Assembly: GCA_016937575.1 (NCBI GenBank)
Contig: JAFHKN010000002.1
Location: 2,728,001-2,792,000 of the forward strand
Direction of reading: 5' to 3'
DNA length: 64,000 nucleotides
Source of the DNA: Roseomonas aeriglobus
GTDB lineage: Bacteria; Pseudomonadota; Alphaproteobacteria; Sphingomonadales; Sphingomonadaceae
How positions within the stretch are numbered: position 1 is the first letter of the stretch; the number at the start of each line of letters is the position of its first letter. Made by a program: the position numbers and the translations under genes. This document shows positions 9,078 to 18,687 of this stretch, one piece after another. The notes beneath the pieces were generated by a model, which had not been told where the DNA came from, did no database searches, and saw only the letters and a program-made list of their open reading frames with translations.

Positions 9078-9844
9078 CCGCGCACTCCGGGCGTCCGCTC
9101 GGGCTCGGCGGTGACGGTCGGCGTATCGGTCCGCGCCAGATGCGGCACACTGTTGTAGCGCGTCAGAACCAGGCCGCCGCTATCCCCGGCCGCGGGGTCG
9201 AAGCGATATTCGGTGACCGAACAGTTGGCGACGTCGCCGGCGGCATCGATCGCCAGGATCTCCGCCTCGGTCAGGTTTTCGATGACGTAGCGCAGGCAGA
9301 GGACGACGACCTGATGCGCGACGATCATGACCCGGCGGCCGGCGTAATGGAGCGCGATCGTGTCCATCACCGACCGCAATCGAAAGATCACGTCGCACCA
9401 GCTCTCGCCGCCGGGCGGACGATGGTAGAATTTGCCGAGCAGTCGGCGGAATTCGGCCTGGTCGGGATAGACCGAAGCGACGCCGCTGACCGTCAACCCG
9501 TCGAGAATGCCGAACTCCTTTTCGCGCAGCCGCTCGTCGATGCAGATCGGAACCGCGTCCGCACACCCGCCTGCGTCGCGAAACAGCGCCGCCGTCGTGC
9601 ATGCGCGGACATAGGGCGACGCAAGGACCACGTCGGGACGGTCGTCCGCCGATCGCCGTGCGAACCACGCGCCCAGCGCCTGCGCCTGTTCCTCGCCGCG
9701 CGGCGACAGGGCGATATCGACGTCGCGCGCCGACAAGGCGATCCGGTCGTCCCCCCGCGCATGCGCGGCATCGCGTGCGACGTTACCGGCGCTTTCGCCG
9801 TGCCGGACGATCCAGATACGCTCGGGCCAGCGCGCCGGCGTCAT
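9074..9844 (-). CDS. Histidine phosphatase superfamily protein
   Basis: A 256-residue phosphoglycerate-mutase-like phosphatase. The catalytic R14-H15-G16-E17-S motif lies near the N-terminus, and a second His lies in the MIVAHQ segment about two thirds in. It is the first gene of the 9844 to 7186 operon with nnrD and the patatin gene, each junction overlapping by four bases. The substrate is not deducible; members act on sugar phosphates, nucleotides or cofactors. About 130 bases separate it from pncB upstream, so it may have its own promoter or be read from pncB. Confidence 0.88.
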   Translation of the reverse strand: MTPARWPERIWIVRHGESAGNVARDAAHARGDDRIALSARDVDIALSPRGEEQAQALGAWFARRSADDRPDVVLASPYVRACTTAALFRDAGGCADAVPICIDERLREKEFGILDGLTVSGVASVYPDQAEFRRLLGKFYHRPPGGESWCDVIFRLRSVMDTIALHYAGRRVMIVAHQVVVLCLRYVIENLTEAEILAIDAAGDVANCSVTEYRFDPAAGDSGGLVLTRYNSVPHLARTDTPTVTAEPERTPGVRG

Positions 9845-9973
9845 ATCGCGCCGCCCGCATCACTGGTCGTCCGGTCCTTCCGTTCTCGCGCACAGCTGGT
9901 CATCCCGGCCTCCCTCACGCCGAAAGAGCGCGTGGCACAGGGGCGGGTTCCGGCGGCGGGCAAGGCGTTTCAC

Positions 9974-11278
9974 CTAGGTTGATACGGAATGTGCGATCCG
10001 CCCCGCATCGCCGAAGATGCGCAGATAACGCGCGATTTCCGACGGGTCGCCGGTCGCTTTTGCCGGATTGTCGGACAGCTTGACAGCCGGGCGGCCGTTG
10101 ACGGTCCTGACCTTGGCAACCAGCGAGATGGGATCGAGGCCGGTCGTGCCATCGGGCGCGCACCCGCGGAAATCGTTGGTCAGGTTGGTGCCCCAGCCGA
10201 AACTCATTCGCACACGCCCGTGAAAATGGCGGTAGGTGGCTTCGATCGAATCGACGTCCACGCCGTCCGAAAAGATCAGCAGCTTGTCGCGCGGGTCGCG
10301 ACCATGGGCCTGCCACCAGCGCAGGATCCGTTCGCCCCCCGCGATCGGCGGCGCACTGTCGGGGCGAAAGCCGGTCCAATCGGCGACCCAGTCGGGAGCA
10401 TTGGCCAGAAACGCCTCGGTACCGAACGTGTCGGGCAGGACGATCAGCAGGTTGCCGCCGTAGCTGTGCCGCCAATCGTCGAGCACATGATACGGCGCCG
10501 CTGCGACATCGGCGTCGGATTCGGCGAGCGCGGCAAGCACCATTGGCAGCTCGTGCGCGTTGGTCCCGATCGCTTCGAGATCGGCGTCCATCGCCAGCAG
10601 GACATTGGACGTACCGATGAACCGGTCGCCGAGCCCTTCCTTCAACGCCTCCACACACCAGCGCTGCCACAGGAAGCTGTGCCGCCGACGCGTGCCGAAG
10701 TCGGAAACGACGAGGTCGGACAGCCTGCGCAGCCGATCGACCTTATCCCACAGCTTGGCCTTGGCCCGCGCGTACAGCACGTCGAGCGCGAAACGCCCCA
10801 GACCCCGCATCGCGGCGCGCGATCGCAATTCGTTGATGATCGTCAATGCGGGGATTTCCCACATCGTCGTGTGGGTCCAGGGACCAGCGAAGCGCAGGTC
10901 GAACTGTCCACTGACGCGGCGCAACGCATACTCCGGCAGGCGAAACGCCGCCAGCCAAGCGATGAAGTCGGGGTCGAACATTCGCGTCTGGCCGGCAAAA
11001 CTGTTTCCGGCCAGCCATATCAGCTCCTTCTTGCCGAAGGTGACCGATCGTGCATGGTCGAGCTGCGCGCGAAGCTCGCCTTCATCGATGGTGTCGGCCA
11101 ACCGGACCCGCGTGGTGCGGTTGATCAGCCCGAATTCGGCCTCCACCGCCGGATACAGACGCCAGATCATCTGCAACATCAGCAGCTTGTAGAAATCGGT
11201 GTCCAGCAGGCTGCGTACGATCGGATCGAGCCGAAAGCCGTGATCGTAGGTGCGCGTCGCGAGATCGGTCACGGCCAT
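9974..11278 (-). CDS. pncB: Nicotinate phosphoribosyltransferase
   Basis: A 434-residue enzyme that converts nicotinate and PRPP to nicotinate mononucleotide in NAD salvage (Preiss-Handler pathway). Family features seen are the N-terminal [11 protein letters not shown], the [11 protein letters not shown] segment, [10 protein letters not shown] and [10 protein letters not shown]. Start choice: a CAGGAG ribosome site directly abuts the ATG at 11284, with no spacer, while it stands six bases from the ATG at 11278, so 11278 is preferred. It precedes the operon with the NAD(P)HX dehydratase on the same strand. Length is normal for the bacterial enzyme. Confidence 0.95.
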   Translation of the reverse strand: MAVTDLATRTYDHGFRLDPIVRSLLDTDFYKLLMLQMIWRLYPAVEAEFGLINRTTRVRLADTIDEGELRAQLDHARSVTFGKKELIWLAGNSFAGQTRMFDPDFIAWLAAFRLPEYALRRVSGQFDLRFAGPWTHTTMWEIPALTIINELRSRAAMRGLGRFALDVLYARAKAKLWDKVDRLRRLSDLVVSDFGTRRRHSFLWQRWCVEALKEGLGDRFIGTSNVLLAMDADLEAIGTNAHELPMVLAALAESDADVAAAPYHVLDDWRHSYGGNLLIVLPDTFGTEAFLANAPDWVADWTGFRPDSAPPIAGGERILRWWQAHGRDPRDKLLIFSDGVDVDSIEATYRHFHGRVRMSFGWGTNLTNDFRGCAPDGTTGLDPISLVAKVRTVNGRPAVKLSDNPAKATGDPSEIARYLRIFGDAGRIAHSVST

Positions 11279-11373
11279 CGTCATCTCCTGGCAGGCACAT
11301 CACCGACGGCCCGCAGCCTGGATGAGGATCAAAGCGCCGAGGAGCGACCCGATCCGCTCGCTCGGCCGCGACC

Positions 11374-11562
11374 TTACGCCTTCTTCAGCTTCGACGCCGC
11401 CGCGTTCAGTTTCTCGCGATCATTGCCAACCCTGCCGATCAGGTCTTCGGCCTGCTGCTTGGTAATGCCGTGCTTGCGCGCAAAGTAATTCACTTCATAG
11501 CCTTCACCGGCCGCGACGCGCGCCCGATCGGCCGCACCACGTTTGCTCTTGTCGTCCGCCAT
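11374..11562 (-). CDS. DUF3606 small protein
   Basis: A 62-residue basic protein matching the DUF3606 pattern: an N-terminal charged stretch, then YEVNYFARKHGIT and a helical tail ending LKKA. The ATG at 11562 has an AGGGAGATG-type ribosome site. Function is unknown; the helix-turn-helix-like middle could suggest nucleic-acid binding but this is speculation. It stands between pncB and a coiled-coil protein gene on the same strand. Confidence 0.8.
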   Translation of the reverse strand: MADDKSKRGAADRARVAAGEGYEVNYFARKHGITKQQAEDLIGRVGNDREKLNAAASKLKKA

Positions 11563-11700
11563 CGGTCATCTCCCTTCGTCGGGGAAAAGGACGATCCGGC
11601 GATCCGGTTCCGCGTTTGGCCCGACTTTGACTTGGGTAAGTACGTTAAATCGAACGCTTTTCCTGGATGCGGACAGCGGCGGATGTCCACGGGCGACCGG

Positions 11701-12267
11701 TCAGGACTGTTGGTCGGTCAGCCACGCGTCGAAAGCGGCGGTATGGCGTTCGCGCTCGCGATCGACCGCTGCCTCTGCCGCCCGCCGCTTCCGCTCATAC
11801 GCCGTGTCGAGCGTTTGCCGATCGCGATCGAGGGCCTTGCGTTGACGCTCGAGTTCGGCGGCCCGCGCCTTCAACGCATCGGCCGCCTGACGATGCGTCT
11901 TGTCGATATCCGCCAGCAGGTCTTCCGCCGCTTTCAGACGCGCGCGAGACGGTCGCGGGCGTGGCGCGGATGCCTTTCGGGGTGTGGCCGGCGCAGACGG
12001 TTTCGTCGACGCGGGCACCGTCTCGCTGGCGGCGGCGAGGTGTTCGGCCGTGCTGCCCCGCGCGAGCTTGATCACTTCCCCGGGCCGCTCCAGCGGCGCG
12101 CGCATCAGCGCGGCATCGTCCGTCACCTCTTCCGCCACACCGCGGGCGAACAGATCGACATCGCTGCCCCAGGCCGTCAGCGCCGCCTTCCGGCTTGGCG
12201 CAGCGACATACGCGTCGTGAAACCCGATCGGAGTCCGAAACACCTTGAGTTTCCGCGCGCGCGCCAT
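11701..12267 (-). CDS. TolA-like coiled-coil hypothetical protein
   Basis: A 188-residue protein of unknown function. The N-terminal 70 residues form a compact segment beginning with KLKVFRTPIGFHDAYV. An Ala/Pro/Lys-rich linker follows (about 80-105), then a long charged heptad-like helix (about 108-180) with many Arg, Glu and Ala, probably a coiled coil. There is no signal peptide or membrane anchor. Similar sphingomonad proteins are often named TolA-like on composition alone, which does not establish an envelope role. It seems to be a single-gene unit. Confidence 0.75.
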   Translation of the reverse strand: MARARKLKVFRTPIGFHDAYVAAPSRKAALTAWGSDVDLFARGVAEEVTDDAALMRAPLERPGEVIKLARGSTAEHLAAASETVPASTKPSAPATPRKASAPRPRPSRARLKAAEDLLADIDKTHRQAADALKARAAELERQRKALDRDRQTLDTAYERKRRAAEAAVDRERERHTAAFDAWLTDQQS

Positions 12268-12679
12268 GCGTCCGAAAACCCGCCGGCGACCGATTGTCTC
12301 CCATCCGGCTAGAGCCGCTCAAGCCAATATCGCTGCGATCGCCTCCGCCAGCGGCGGCGTCGGCGCGCGTGGCCGATGAAATCGGCCTATCGCCGGTCGC
12401 CGACTAGGGTCATGCTCGCCAGCGCGCCGCGCACCGCCGCGGCGTAGTTTTTGGGTGTATCAGCCGTTGCGCAGGATCGTGGCGGGACTGCCCATTGCGG
12501 AAAACGCCGCTTCGGTTTCCTGAGGTTCGACCGCCAGATCCGGCGACGAGGTGTCGGGCGTGTCGGCGCGGTCTCCGGCCTATGGAAGGTCCAGATCGAC
12601 GAAAAGGAAGCTCCGGACGGAATCGGCTGCCTCACCGCATCGGCCGAAACGTTCTACCTGACCGCTACCCCTACCCTAC
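12268..12679. other. Intergenic stretch without a supported gene
   Basis: About 410 bases between two minus-strand genes. Open frames exist on both strands (for example minus 12387-12635), but none shows a ribosome site, a recognisable motif or convincing composition. One minus frame reads a short acidic segment interrupted by stops, so a decayed gene is possible but not supported. No hairpin or repeat family seen elsewhere in the window occurs here. Confidence 0.5.
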
Positions 12680-13672
12680 CTAATTCAAACCCGACGTCTC
12701 CAACCGGAACTTCAGCAGCAGCGTGCGCTCGAACAGGCTTGGTCCGTTGTCGTCGGACAGGATCCAGACGATTGTCTCGCGCCCCTCGCGCGTTACCGCA
12801 AGCCCTTCGAAATTGTCGTGGATCACGTCGCCGGTGAAGCTGGCGATCTCTCGTCCGCGTATCGTCGCGCCGGCCCGGATCGTCCGTGGGTCGACCAGCA
12901 GCAGCTTTGCGGTGAAGAAGTCGCGCACCGAAAAGGCGCGGGTCAGGACCAGCAGGCGGCCGTCGGGCAGGACGGCGGCGTCGACGGGGTCGTAGCCGTC
13001 GGGGGGCAGAAAGGCGAAGCGGGCGGGTCGGGCGTTCGGGTCGGTCGGGTCGCCGGGAAAGATCAGCGCCTGTTTTCCCGGCCGGCCGTCGGGCATGGCG
13101 GCGTCTTCTGAAAAGACGATGGTTCGACCATCCTGCAGGATCGCCATCGCCTCCGCTCCGCCGTTGCGGGGCCAGCGCTTCATCGGCAGGGGGCTATAGT
13201 GGCGAATAACGCGGGTCAGGCGCGCGTCGTATCGCCAGATCGCGTTCGACCGCTCGAACCCGACCAGCAGGTCGCCGGTGCGCGGGTCTGCCACCATCGA
13301 TTCGCTGTCGCGGTCGGACTTGCGCCAGCCGGTGCCGGGGCCACCGGGCAGCGCGCCGGCGCGGACGTCGCGCGGCCGCCAGTCCGCCCCCATCGCGAAA
13401 TCGAGCGTCAGCCCGCCGTCGCTGAGCAACAGAAAGCGACCGCCGCGCACGATGAGCGACGAATAGCCGCCGAAAGCCCAGTTGCGGCTGCTGAGGTGAA
13501 CGCCGCCGAGATAGACGAGCGATCCGAGCCTGTGCCGGTCGGGGCGAGCGTCGGACAGGGGGACGCGGCTGGCCGTCACTCGCGGCGCGCGGTCCCAGAG
13601 CGGCCTCCGCTCGTCCCCGCTCCACGACGGCACGACGATCAGGACCGCCAGGATGATCAGGAGTACGCGCAC
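12680..13672 (-). CDS. Esterase-like activity of phytase family protein
   Basis: A 330-residue secreted or membrane-anchored protein with the beta-propeller-like fold of the phytase-type esterase family (PF13449 type). The GTG at 13672 is chosen because a perfect AGGAGG site lies six bases upstream; an ATG at 13741 would add 23 Arg-rich residues with no ribosome site. From the GTG the protein begins with a hydrophobic signal (VRVLLIILAVLIVVPSW). Features include SDGGLTLDF, DSESMVADP, NFEGLAV and the C-terminal WILSDDN...LLLKF typical of the family. Substrate is not known; members are often predicted periplasmic. Confidence 0.85.
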   Translation of the reverse strand: MRVLLIILAVLIVVPSWSGDERRPLWDRAPRVTASRVPLSDARPDRHRLGSLVYLGGVHLSSRNWAFGGYSSLIVRGGRFLLLSDGGLTLDFAMGADWRPRDVRAGALPGGPGTGWRKSDRDSESMVADPRTGDLLVGFERSNAIWRYDARLTRVIRHYSPLPMKRWPRNGGAEAMAILQDGRTIVFSEDAAMPDGRPGKQALIFPGDPTDPNARPARFAFLPPDGYDPVDAAVLPDGRLLVLTRAFSVRDFFTAKLLLVDPRTIRAGATIRGREIASFTGDVIHDNFEGLAVTREGRETIVWILSDDNGPSLFERTLLLKFRLETSGLN

Positions 13673-13844
13673 CGTGCGCCTCCTAACGCGTGGGACGCCG
13701 GCGCGACACCCGTTTCGCTGAACGAACGATAACAGCCGCATTCAGCGAGCGGCCACGGCGTTTGTGCGAATCACGTGTTTGTCGAGGGCGACGATCCGAA
13801 TCGAGCCGCCGCCGGACAGAGTTGAAGACGCGAGGAGATTTACG

Positions 13845-14222
13845 ATGTTCAAGAAACTGACGCTCGCTGGCGCCGCGTTCGCAACCCTTGCGGGCGGTCT
13901 GGCGGCCACACCGGCGATGGCCCAGCGCTATGACCGGGGCTATGGTTACGACCGCGGGTACAACGACGGCTACGGCTATGATCGCGGCTACCGCAACTAT
14001 CGCGGGAACGACCGCCGCTACATCAACCGCGGCCAGCATCCGTGCAAGGACGGCGACGGCGGCACGGTGATCGGCGCGATCGCGGGTGGCCTGGCGGGTA
14101 ACGCCCTGGCGGGTCGCGGTGACCGGACGCTCGGTGCGATCCTGGGCGGTGCCCTGGGTGCGGTCGCGGGTCGTGCGATCGACAAGTCGGACCCGCCGCG
14201 GGGGTGCGTGCGCTCGCGGTAA
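13845..14222 (+). CDS. Glycine-zipper 2TM domain envelope protein
   Basis: A 125-residue exported protein. The signal peptide (FKKLTLAGAAF ... AMAQ) ends about residue 27. A Tyr/Arg/Gly/Asp-rich repeat follows (units like YDRGYGYDRGYND, about 29-62), then a glycine-zipper segment (about 75-115; GAIAGGLAGNALAGRG, GAILGGALGAVAGRA) that can form two membrane-associated helices. The ATG at 13845 has a GAGGAG site. Such small proteins are usually outer-membrane or stress-related; role unknown. It is divergent from the phytase-like gene. Confidence 0.85.
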   Translation: MFKKLTLAGAAFATLAGGLAATPAMAQRYDRGYGYDRGYNDGYGYDRGYRNYRGNDRRYINRGQHPCKDGDGGTVIGAIAGGLAGNALAGRGDRTLGAILGGALGAVAGRAIDKSDPPRGCVRSR

Positions 14223-14414
14223 GGCCGATGCGGGCGCGGCTACGACCGCGCCCCCAGGCATCGGGCCCGGCCGGCGGGTCACCGCACGGATGACCCGACC
14301 GACGGCAGCGGCTCCGCCGCCGCCCCGCCCCAGACCCCTCACAGAATTCTACAGTTTTCCCGCGGGTTGCGTATCAGCGGGGAACCTATCCCCCGGGTGG
14401 CGTATCGGGGGCGG

Positions 14415-14440
14415 GGGCCGGTTCCGCAAGGAGCCGGCCC
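14415..14440. terminator. Hairpin between convergent genes
   Basis: An 11-bp stem with one G-U pair and a GCAA loop, between the convergent glycine-zipper and AsmA genes. A second GC-rich hairpin (8-bp stem) lies at 14232-14253, just after the first gene's stop. Neither has a T-run, so intrinsic termination is uncertain; they may act in both directions or protect transcript ends. Confidence 0.4.
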
Positions 14441-14464
14441 TCGAACATGTCGGCCGCCCAGGCC

Positions 14465-16318
14465 CTATCGCCCGATCGCCCGCCGACTGAGCGCATCGCA
14501 ATCGGCATTGCCTGCAACCGGCCCTTGCTTGCCGGTGATCGCGCGCCCCAACCCCTTCAGGATGTTGCCCACCGACTTGGTCTCCTGCGGCACCACGACC
14601 TGCGGCGACGACAGCGTTCCCGAGACGAGCACCGAGCCCGGGATGCGCAACAGGCTATTGTGCTTGGGCGCTCCGGTCAGCCTGGCGGCAACGGTTTCGG
14701 CCGGAAAGACGACTCCGCCGGTGCCGCGGGTCTGGCTGGCGCTGGTATCGACGATCAGCGGATCGAACCGCCCGCGCCCGCCCGCCACATCGAGCCGGAC
14801 GACCGCGCACCGCAGCCGGGCCCGCGCATCGTCATCCGCCGTCAGTGCGCGGCCAGCATCGAAACCGAGCATCGCCGCCATCTTCGCCGGCAACGCGCCG
14901 TTCCGCGCGACGAGCCCGATCTGTCCGTTCGACCGGCCGACCGCGGTGCGGATCGTCTCGCCGACACCGCTCAACCGCACCCGCCCGTCGAGCCGGCCAC
15001 TGACGTCGCCACCCCCGGCCAGGGCGGCGATGCTGCTGCCCGTCAGGTCGAGGGCCAGCGTCACAGTCGGGTCCTTGCGCCCGCCGCGCTGATCGACCAC
15101 CGCCTTGCCGGTGATCGCGCCGCGCTTCAGCCCGATCCGCAGCGGCTCGATCGTCAGCAGCTGGCGATCGAGCACGAGAACCCCCGACGCCGTGGTGATG
15201 GCCGATGGTTCGCGACTGACGATCCGGTCGATGCGAAACGCGATCCGCCCGTCGGTCGAGGTGATCTTGCCGATATCGACCCGGGTGTTGGGAACGACTC
15301 TGGGTCCCACGGCGCGTTCCAGGGCCGTCGCCTTGGCGAGCCCGGCATCATCGGCGAGGTCGTCGAAATCGAGCTGCGATGCGTGAATGTCTCCGTTCAG
15401 GACCGTGCGCCCGCTGGTCTTGTCGACCCCCAACTTGCCCGTGAAGTCCGAGCGGCCGATCCGCCCGCGCAGAGTGTCGATGTGCCATTTCGGCCCGTCG
15501 TGCCGCACGTCGGCGCTCAGCCGCACCGGCTGGGTGCCGAACAGGCCGGCCTCGATCACGGCGTCGATCAGCTTCAGGCTGGAGGCCTGCGCCGTCACCG
15601 CCAGCGTCATGCGTTCGGTATCGAGCGGTGCGTCCATCCGCCCCCGCGCGGTCATCGACAGGGCCGGCCCGTCGAGCCGGGCGCGGAACGGCCAGGGTTG
15701 GCCGCCCGCCGTGATCGGCGCGCCGCTGGCCGACACGCGCACTGCCGCCCCGCGCACGACGCCCTGCCCGCGCGCGGCAAATCCATTCGCATCGGAGGTG
15801 ACGGAAAGCGTGAACTGCCGATCCTGCTTGCCGTCGCGGTAACGCACGACGGCGTCGCGCACCGTCAGCCCGTCGAGCCGCAGCGGGCTGGCCGAACCGT
15901 CATCCTTCGCACCCCCCGGACGGTCCCAGTTCGTCTGCCCCTCCGCCGTGCGGACCAGGTCGAGACGAACGCCGCTTGCCGTCACATTCTTCGGATCGAC
16001 CCGCCCGGTCAGCAGCCCGAGGCTGCGGATCTGCATGTCGAGCGTCGCGATCCGCACGAAATCGCCGCTGCCCGCCCAGGCCGGTTGCGGAATGCGGACG
16101 TCGCGGATGCGGATCGTCGGGGTGAAGGAAAAGGCCGGGGTGCGTTCGAGCGCGCCGATCGTGACGGGCCGCCCGAACCGCGCGCTCAGCGTTCGCTCGG
16201 CCCGTTCGCGGAAAGGAGAAACCGGGAAGGCAGCGACCAGCAGGACACCGCTCAGCAGCAAGACGACAAGGATGATCGCGCCCCATTGGAGCCAGCGGCG
16301 GTGTTGCGGGGCCATCAT
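14465..16318 (-). CDS. AsmA family protein
   Basis: A 617-residue inner-membrane-anchored periplasmic protein of the AsmA family (large beta-rich lipid-transfer-like proteins of the envelope). One N-terminal transmembrane helix (about 11-32) is followed by the AsmA N-terminal domain with FPVSPFRERAERTLSARFG and TIGALERTPAF. The remainder is a long series of beta-strand repeats, ending in a segment with SGTLSSPQVV. Family members influence outer-membrane composition; the ligand here is unknown. The gene seems monocistronic, with a palindromic repeat upstream. Confidence 0.88.
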   Translation of the reverse strand: MMAPQHRRWLQWGAIILVVLLLSGVLLVAAFPVSPFRERAERTLSARFGRPVTIGALERTPAFSFTPTIRIRDVRIPQPAWAGSGDFVRIATLDMQIRSLGLLTGRVDPKNVTASGVRLDLVRTAEGQTNWDRPGGAKDDGSASPLRLDGLTVRDAVVRYRDGKQDRQFTLSVTSDANGFAARGQGVVRGAAVRVSASGAPITAGGQPWPFRARLDGPALSMTARGRMDAPLDTERMTLAVTAQASSLKLIDAVIEAGLFGTQPVRLSADVRHDGPKWHIDTLRGRIGRSDFTGKLGVDKTSGRTVLNGDIHASQLDFDDLADDAGLAKATALERAVGPRVVPNTRVDIGKITSTDGRIAFRIDRIVSREPSAITTASGVLVLDRQLLTIEPLRIGLKRGAITGKAVVDQRGGRKDPTVTLALDLTGSSIAALAGGGDVSGRLDGRVRLSGVGETIRTAVGRSNGQIGLVARNGALPAKMAAMLGFDAGRALTADDDARARLRCAVVRLDVAGGRGRFDPLIVDTSASQTRGTGGVVFPAETVAARLTGAPKHNSLLRIPGSVLVSGTLSSPQVVVPQETKSVGNILKGLGRAITGKQGPVAGNADCDALSRRAIGR

Positions 16319-16373
16319 CGCGGGACGAGCGAAGGCGGATTTTGTTCCTGTGGTGGAATGAACCTGGACCTAT

Positions 16374-16484
16374 CCTCCCCGCAAGGGGCGGTGGCGCGCA
16401 GGACGCGCGACGGAGGGGTCACCCTACCCGGATAGTTCGCCCCCCTCCGTCAGCCCTGCGGGCTGCCACCTCCCCTCGGAGAAG
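16374..16484. repeat. Palindromic intergenic repeat (CTCCCC/GGGGAG type)
   Basis: Two imperfect inverted arms, each carrying CCTCCCC, a GGTGGC/GCCACC core and CGGAGGGG, stand between the AsmA start and the DUF1674 stop. The right half has the perfect hairpin core AGCCCTGCGGGCT. Related CCTCCCC-rich palindromes occur at 39606-39708 and 57878-58001. They look like dispersed REP-type elements. Confidence 0.6.
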
Positions 16485-16493
16485 GGAACGGGT

Positions 16494-16652
16494 TCAGAAA
16501 TCGATCGCGATGCCCTTCTTCTCCCAATCGCCGTAGCGGGTGGGATGGCGGTCGCTGCCCGGTTCGGGCTGGGTGTCCGGGCCGGGCGCGGGGACCGGCG
16601 GGTTGGGCGGCAGGTCCTCGGGCGGTTTCACATGCGGGGGTCGCTGACCCAT
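16494..16652 (-). CDS. DUF1674 protein, succinate dehydrogenase assembly factor 4-like
   Basis: A 52-residue Pro-rich protein with the diagnostic C-terminal motif PTRYGDWEKKGIAIDF of the DUF1674/SdhAF4 family. In eukaryotes the homologue helps mature the flavoprotein subunit of succinate dehydrogenase. The gene is easily missed because of its size and because it sits in a long open antisense frame of rsmB. The start at 16652 gives the family's usual MGxRPPH beginning. It is divergent from rsmB by about 50 bases. No sdh genes are near. Confidence 0.88.
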   Translation of the reverse strand: MGQRPPHVKPPEDLPPNPPVPAPGPDTQPEPGSDRHPTRYGDWEKKGIAIDF

Positions 16653-16703
16653 ATCCAGTCTCCGGCGATTGCGTCGCAGCGTCTTAGCCGCCACATCGGC
16701 GCG

Positions 16704-17978
16704 ATGCCTGCTCCTTACAAGCCCACTCGCGACGATCCTCCCGGCGTTCCGGCCCGCCGCGCCGCCCTGCGCTTGCTCGATGCGGTGCTCCGCCGGGGTC
16801 AGGCGTTGGAGGGCGCGTTGCACAACGCGACGCAGGGGCTCGACAATCCGTCCGACCGGGCGCTGGCCCATGCCATTGCCGCGCAAGTGCTGCGGCGGCT
16901 GACCGATCTCGACGCACTGATCGATTCGGCGACGCGCCAGCCGCTGCCCGAGGACGCCAAGGCGCGCTTCGCGCTGCGCATCGCGCTCGCCCAAGCGATC
17001 CTGCTCGAAACGCCACCGCATGCTGCGATCTCGACCGTGTTGCCGCTGGTCGACGGCGGCCCGCGCAAGCTGGTTCACGGCGTATTCGGCACGCTGATGC
17101 GGCAGACGGCGACGTTGCCCGGCGTGGCGGCCCTGCCGCCGGCGGTCGCCGCGCGATGGGGCGCCGCCTGGGGCGCGGACATGGTCGCAGCGGCCGGCCG
17201 CGCGATCGTCGACCAGCCTCCGCTCGACCTGTCGCTGAAGGCCGAAGACGTCGAGCATCCCTCGGGCGTCTCGCTTGCTCCCCGCCACGTCCGCCTCCCC
17301 GTCGGGACCAGCGTCCGCGCGGCCGAAGGCTTCGGCGAAGGCGGATGGTGGGTGCAGGACCTCGCCGCGTCGCTTCCCGCGCGCCTGCTGGGCGCGGGCA
17401 ATGGCCGCGTCCTCGATCTGTGCGCCGCACCGGGTGGCAAGACGATGCAGCTGGCCGCCGCCGGCTGGGACGTCACCGCACTCGACGTGTCGGAGGCGCG
17501 GCTTGCGCGGCTGTCGGACAATCTGTCGCGCACCGGACTGTCGGCTGAGATCGTCGTCGCCGATGCACTCGCCTGGACCCCGCCCGCCTCGTTCGACGCG
17601 ATCCTGATCGACGCGCCGTGCAGCGCAACCGGGATCTTCCGACGCCATCCCGACGTACTCCACCGCGCAAGCCCCCGGGTGATCGCCGAGGCACGCGAAA
17701 TCCAGGCTGCCCTGCTCGCGCGCGCGGCCGACTGGGTGCGGCCGGGCGGAACGCTCGTCTACGCCGTCTGCTCGCTGGAAGCGGAAGAGGGCGAACGACA
17801 GATCGCCACCATCCGCAACGCACGGAGCGACTTCGGCATTGTACCCATTTCGGCGGACGAGTTGCCGGACGGCATTGTCCCGACCGGCGACGGCTTCGTT
17901 CGCACTCTGCCCGGCATGCTGGTCGAGCAGGGCGGGCTCGACGGCTTCTTCATCGCCCGGATGACGCGCAACGCCTGA
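16704..17978 (+). CDS. rsmB: RsmB-like rRNA cytosine-C5 methyltransferase
   Basis: A 424-residue SAM-dependent methyltransferase of the RsmB/NOL1/NOP2 group. The N-terminal NusB-like helical domain (about 10-150) is followed by a Rossmann methyltransferase domain with SAM motif [11 protein letters not shown] and the two catalytic cysteines, in DAPCSATG and [10 protein letters not shown]. It should methylate a cytosine of 16S rRNA (C967 in E. coli). The start at 16704 begins MPAPYKP; longer in-frame starts run into the divergent DUF1674 gene. It precedes rpe by about 37 bases, so co-transcription with rpe, the heparinase-like gene and purH is likely. Confidence 0.9.
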   Translation: MPAPYKPTRDDPPGVPARRAALRLLDAVLRRGQALEGALHNATQGLDNPSDRALAHAIAAQVLRRLTDLDALIDSATRQPLPEDAKARFALRIALAQAILLETPPHAAISTVLPLVDGGPRKLVHGVFGTLMRQTATLPGVAALPPAVAARWGAAWGADMVAAAGRAIVDQPPLDLSLKAEDVEHPSGVSLAPRHVRLPVGTSVRAAEGFGEGGWWVQDLAASLPARLLGAGNGRVLDLCAAPGGKTMQLAAAGWDVTALDVSEARLARLSDNLSRTGLSAEIVVADALAWTPPASFDAILIDAPCSATGIFRRHPDVLHRASPRVIAEAREIQAALLARAADWVRPGGTLVYAVCSLEAEEGERQIATIRNARSDFGIVPISADELPDGIVPTGDGFVRTLPGMLVEQGGLDGFFIARMTRNA

Positions 17979-18015
17979 CTTGTTCCCTGCGGCGAGGATG
18001 CTAAGGGCAGCCGGC

Positions 18016-18687
18016 ATGCAGCCGGTCCGCATCGCACCCTCCATCCTGTCCGCCGATTTCGCCAAACTGGGCGAGGAGGTGCGCGCGATCGACGCCGCCG
18101 GCGCGGACTGGATCCACATCGACGTGATGGACGGACATTTCGTGCCCAACATCACCATCGGCCCCGCGGTCGTGAAGGCGCTGCGCCCGCACAGCTCCAA
18201 GCCGTTCGACGTCCATCTGATGATCTCGCCGATCGACGCCTATCTCGATGCCTTTGCCGATGCCGGCGCCGACATCATCACCGTGCATCCCGAAGCGGGT
18301 CCCCACATCCACCGGACCGTCCAGCATATCAAAGGCCTGGGCAAGCGCGCGGGTGTCGTGCTGAACCCGGCGACTCCGGCCAAGATGCTCGATTACCTGA
18401 TCGACATGGTCGACCTGGTGCTGGTGATGAGCGTGAACCCGGGCTTCGGCGGCCAGAGCTTCATCCCGAGCCAGCTGAAGAAGATCGCCGCGATCCGCAA
18501 GATGATCGACGTGTCCGGTCGCGCGATCGACCTGCAGGTCGATGGCGGGGTCGATGCGACGACCGCGCGTCAATGTATCGAAGCCGGGGCCAACGTGCTC
18601 GTCGCCGGCAGCGCGACGTTCCGCGGCGGGCCCGATCGTTACGCTGCGAACATCCGCACGCTACGGGGTGAAGACGCCAGCGCATGA
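18016..18687 (+). CDS. rpe: Ribulose-phosphate 3-epimerase
   Basis: A 223-residue TIM-barrel epimerase of the pentose phosphate pathway, interconverting ribulose 5-phosphate and xylulose 5-phosphate. All family signatures are present: [38 protein letters not shown] and VDGGV. The start at 18016 gives the usual family N-terminus; ATGs further upstream lack support. Its last four bases overlap the start of the heparinase-like gene (ATGA), implying coupling. Confidence 0.96.
   Translation: MQPVRIAPSILSADFAKLGEEVRAIDAAGADWIHIDVMDGHFVPNITIGPAVVKALRPHSSKPFDVHLMISPIDAYLDAFADAGADIITVHPEAGPHIHRTVQHIKGLGKRAGVVLNPATPAKMLDYLIDMVDLVLVMSVNPGFGGQSFIPSQLKKIAAIRKMIDVSGRAIDLQVDGGVDATTARQCIEAGANVLVAGSATFRGGPDRYAANIRTLRGEDASA

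Noticed and set aside
12387..12635. An 82-codon minus frame in the 12.3-12.7 kb gap
   Set aside because: No ribosome site, recognisable motif or coding-like composition; could be a relic but not supported.
14447..16435. A 662-codon plus frame opposite AsmA
   Set aside because: Shadow of the AsmA gene; no motif or ribosome site.
16653..18200. Long N-terminal extension of the DUF1674 frame across rsmB
   Set aside because: The extension is antisense to rsmB; the family protein is only about 50 residues and starts at 16652.
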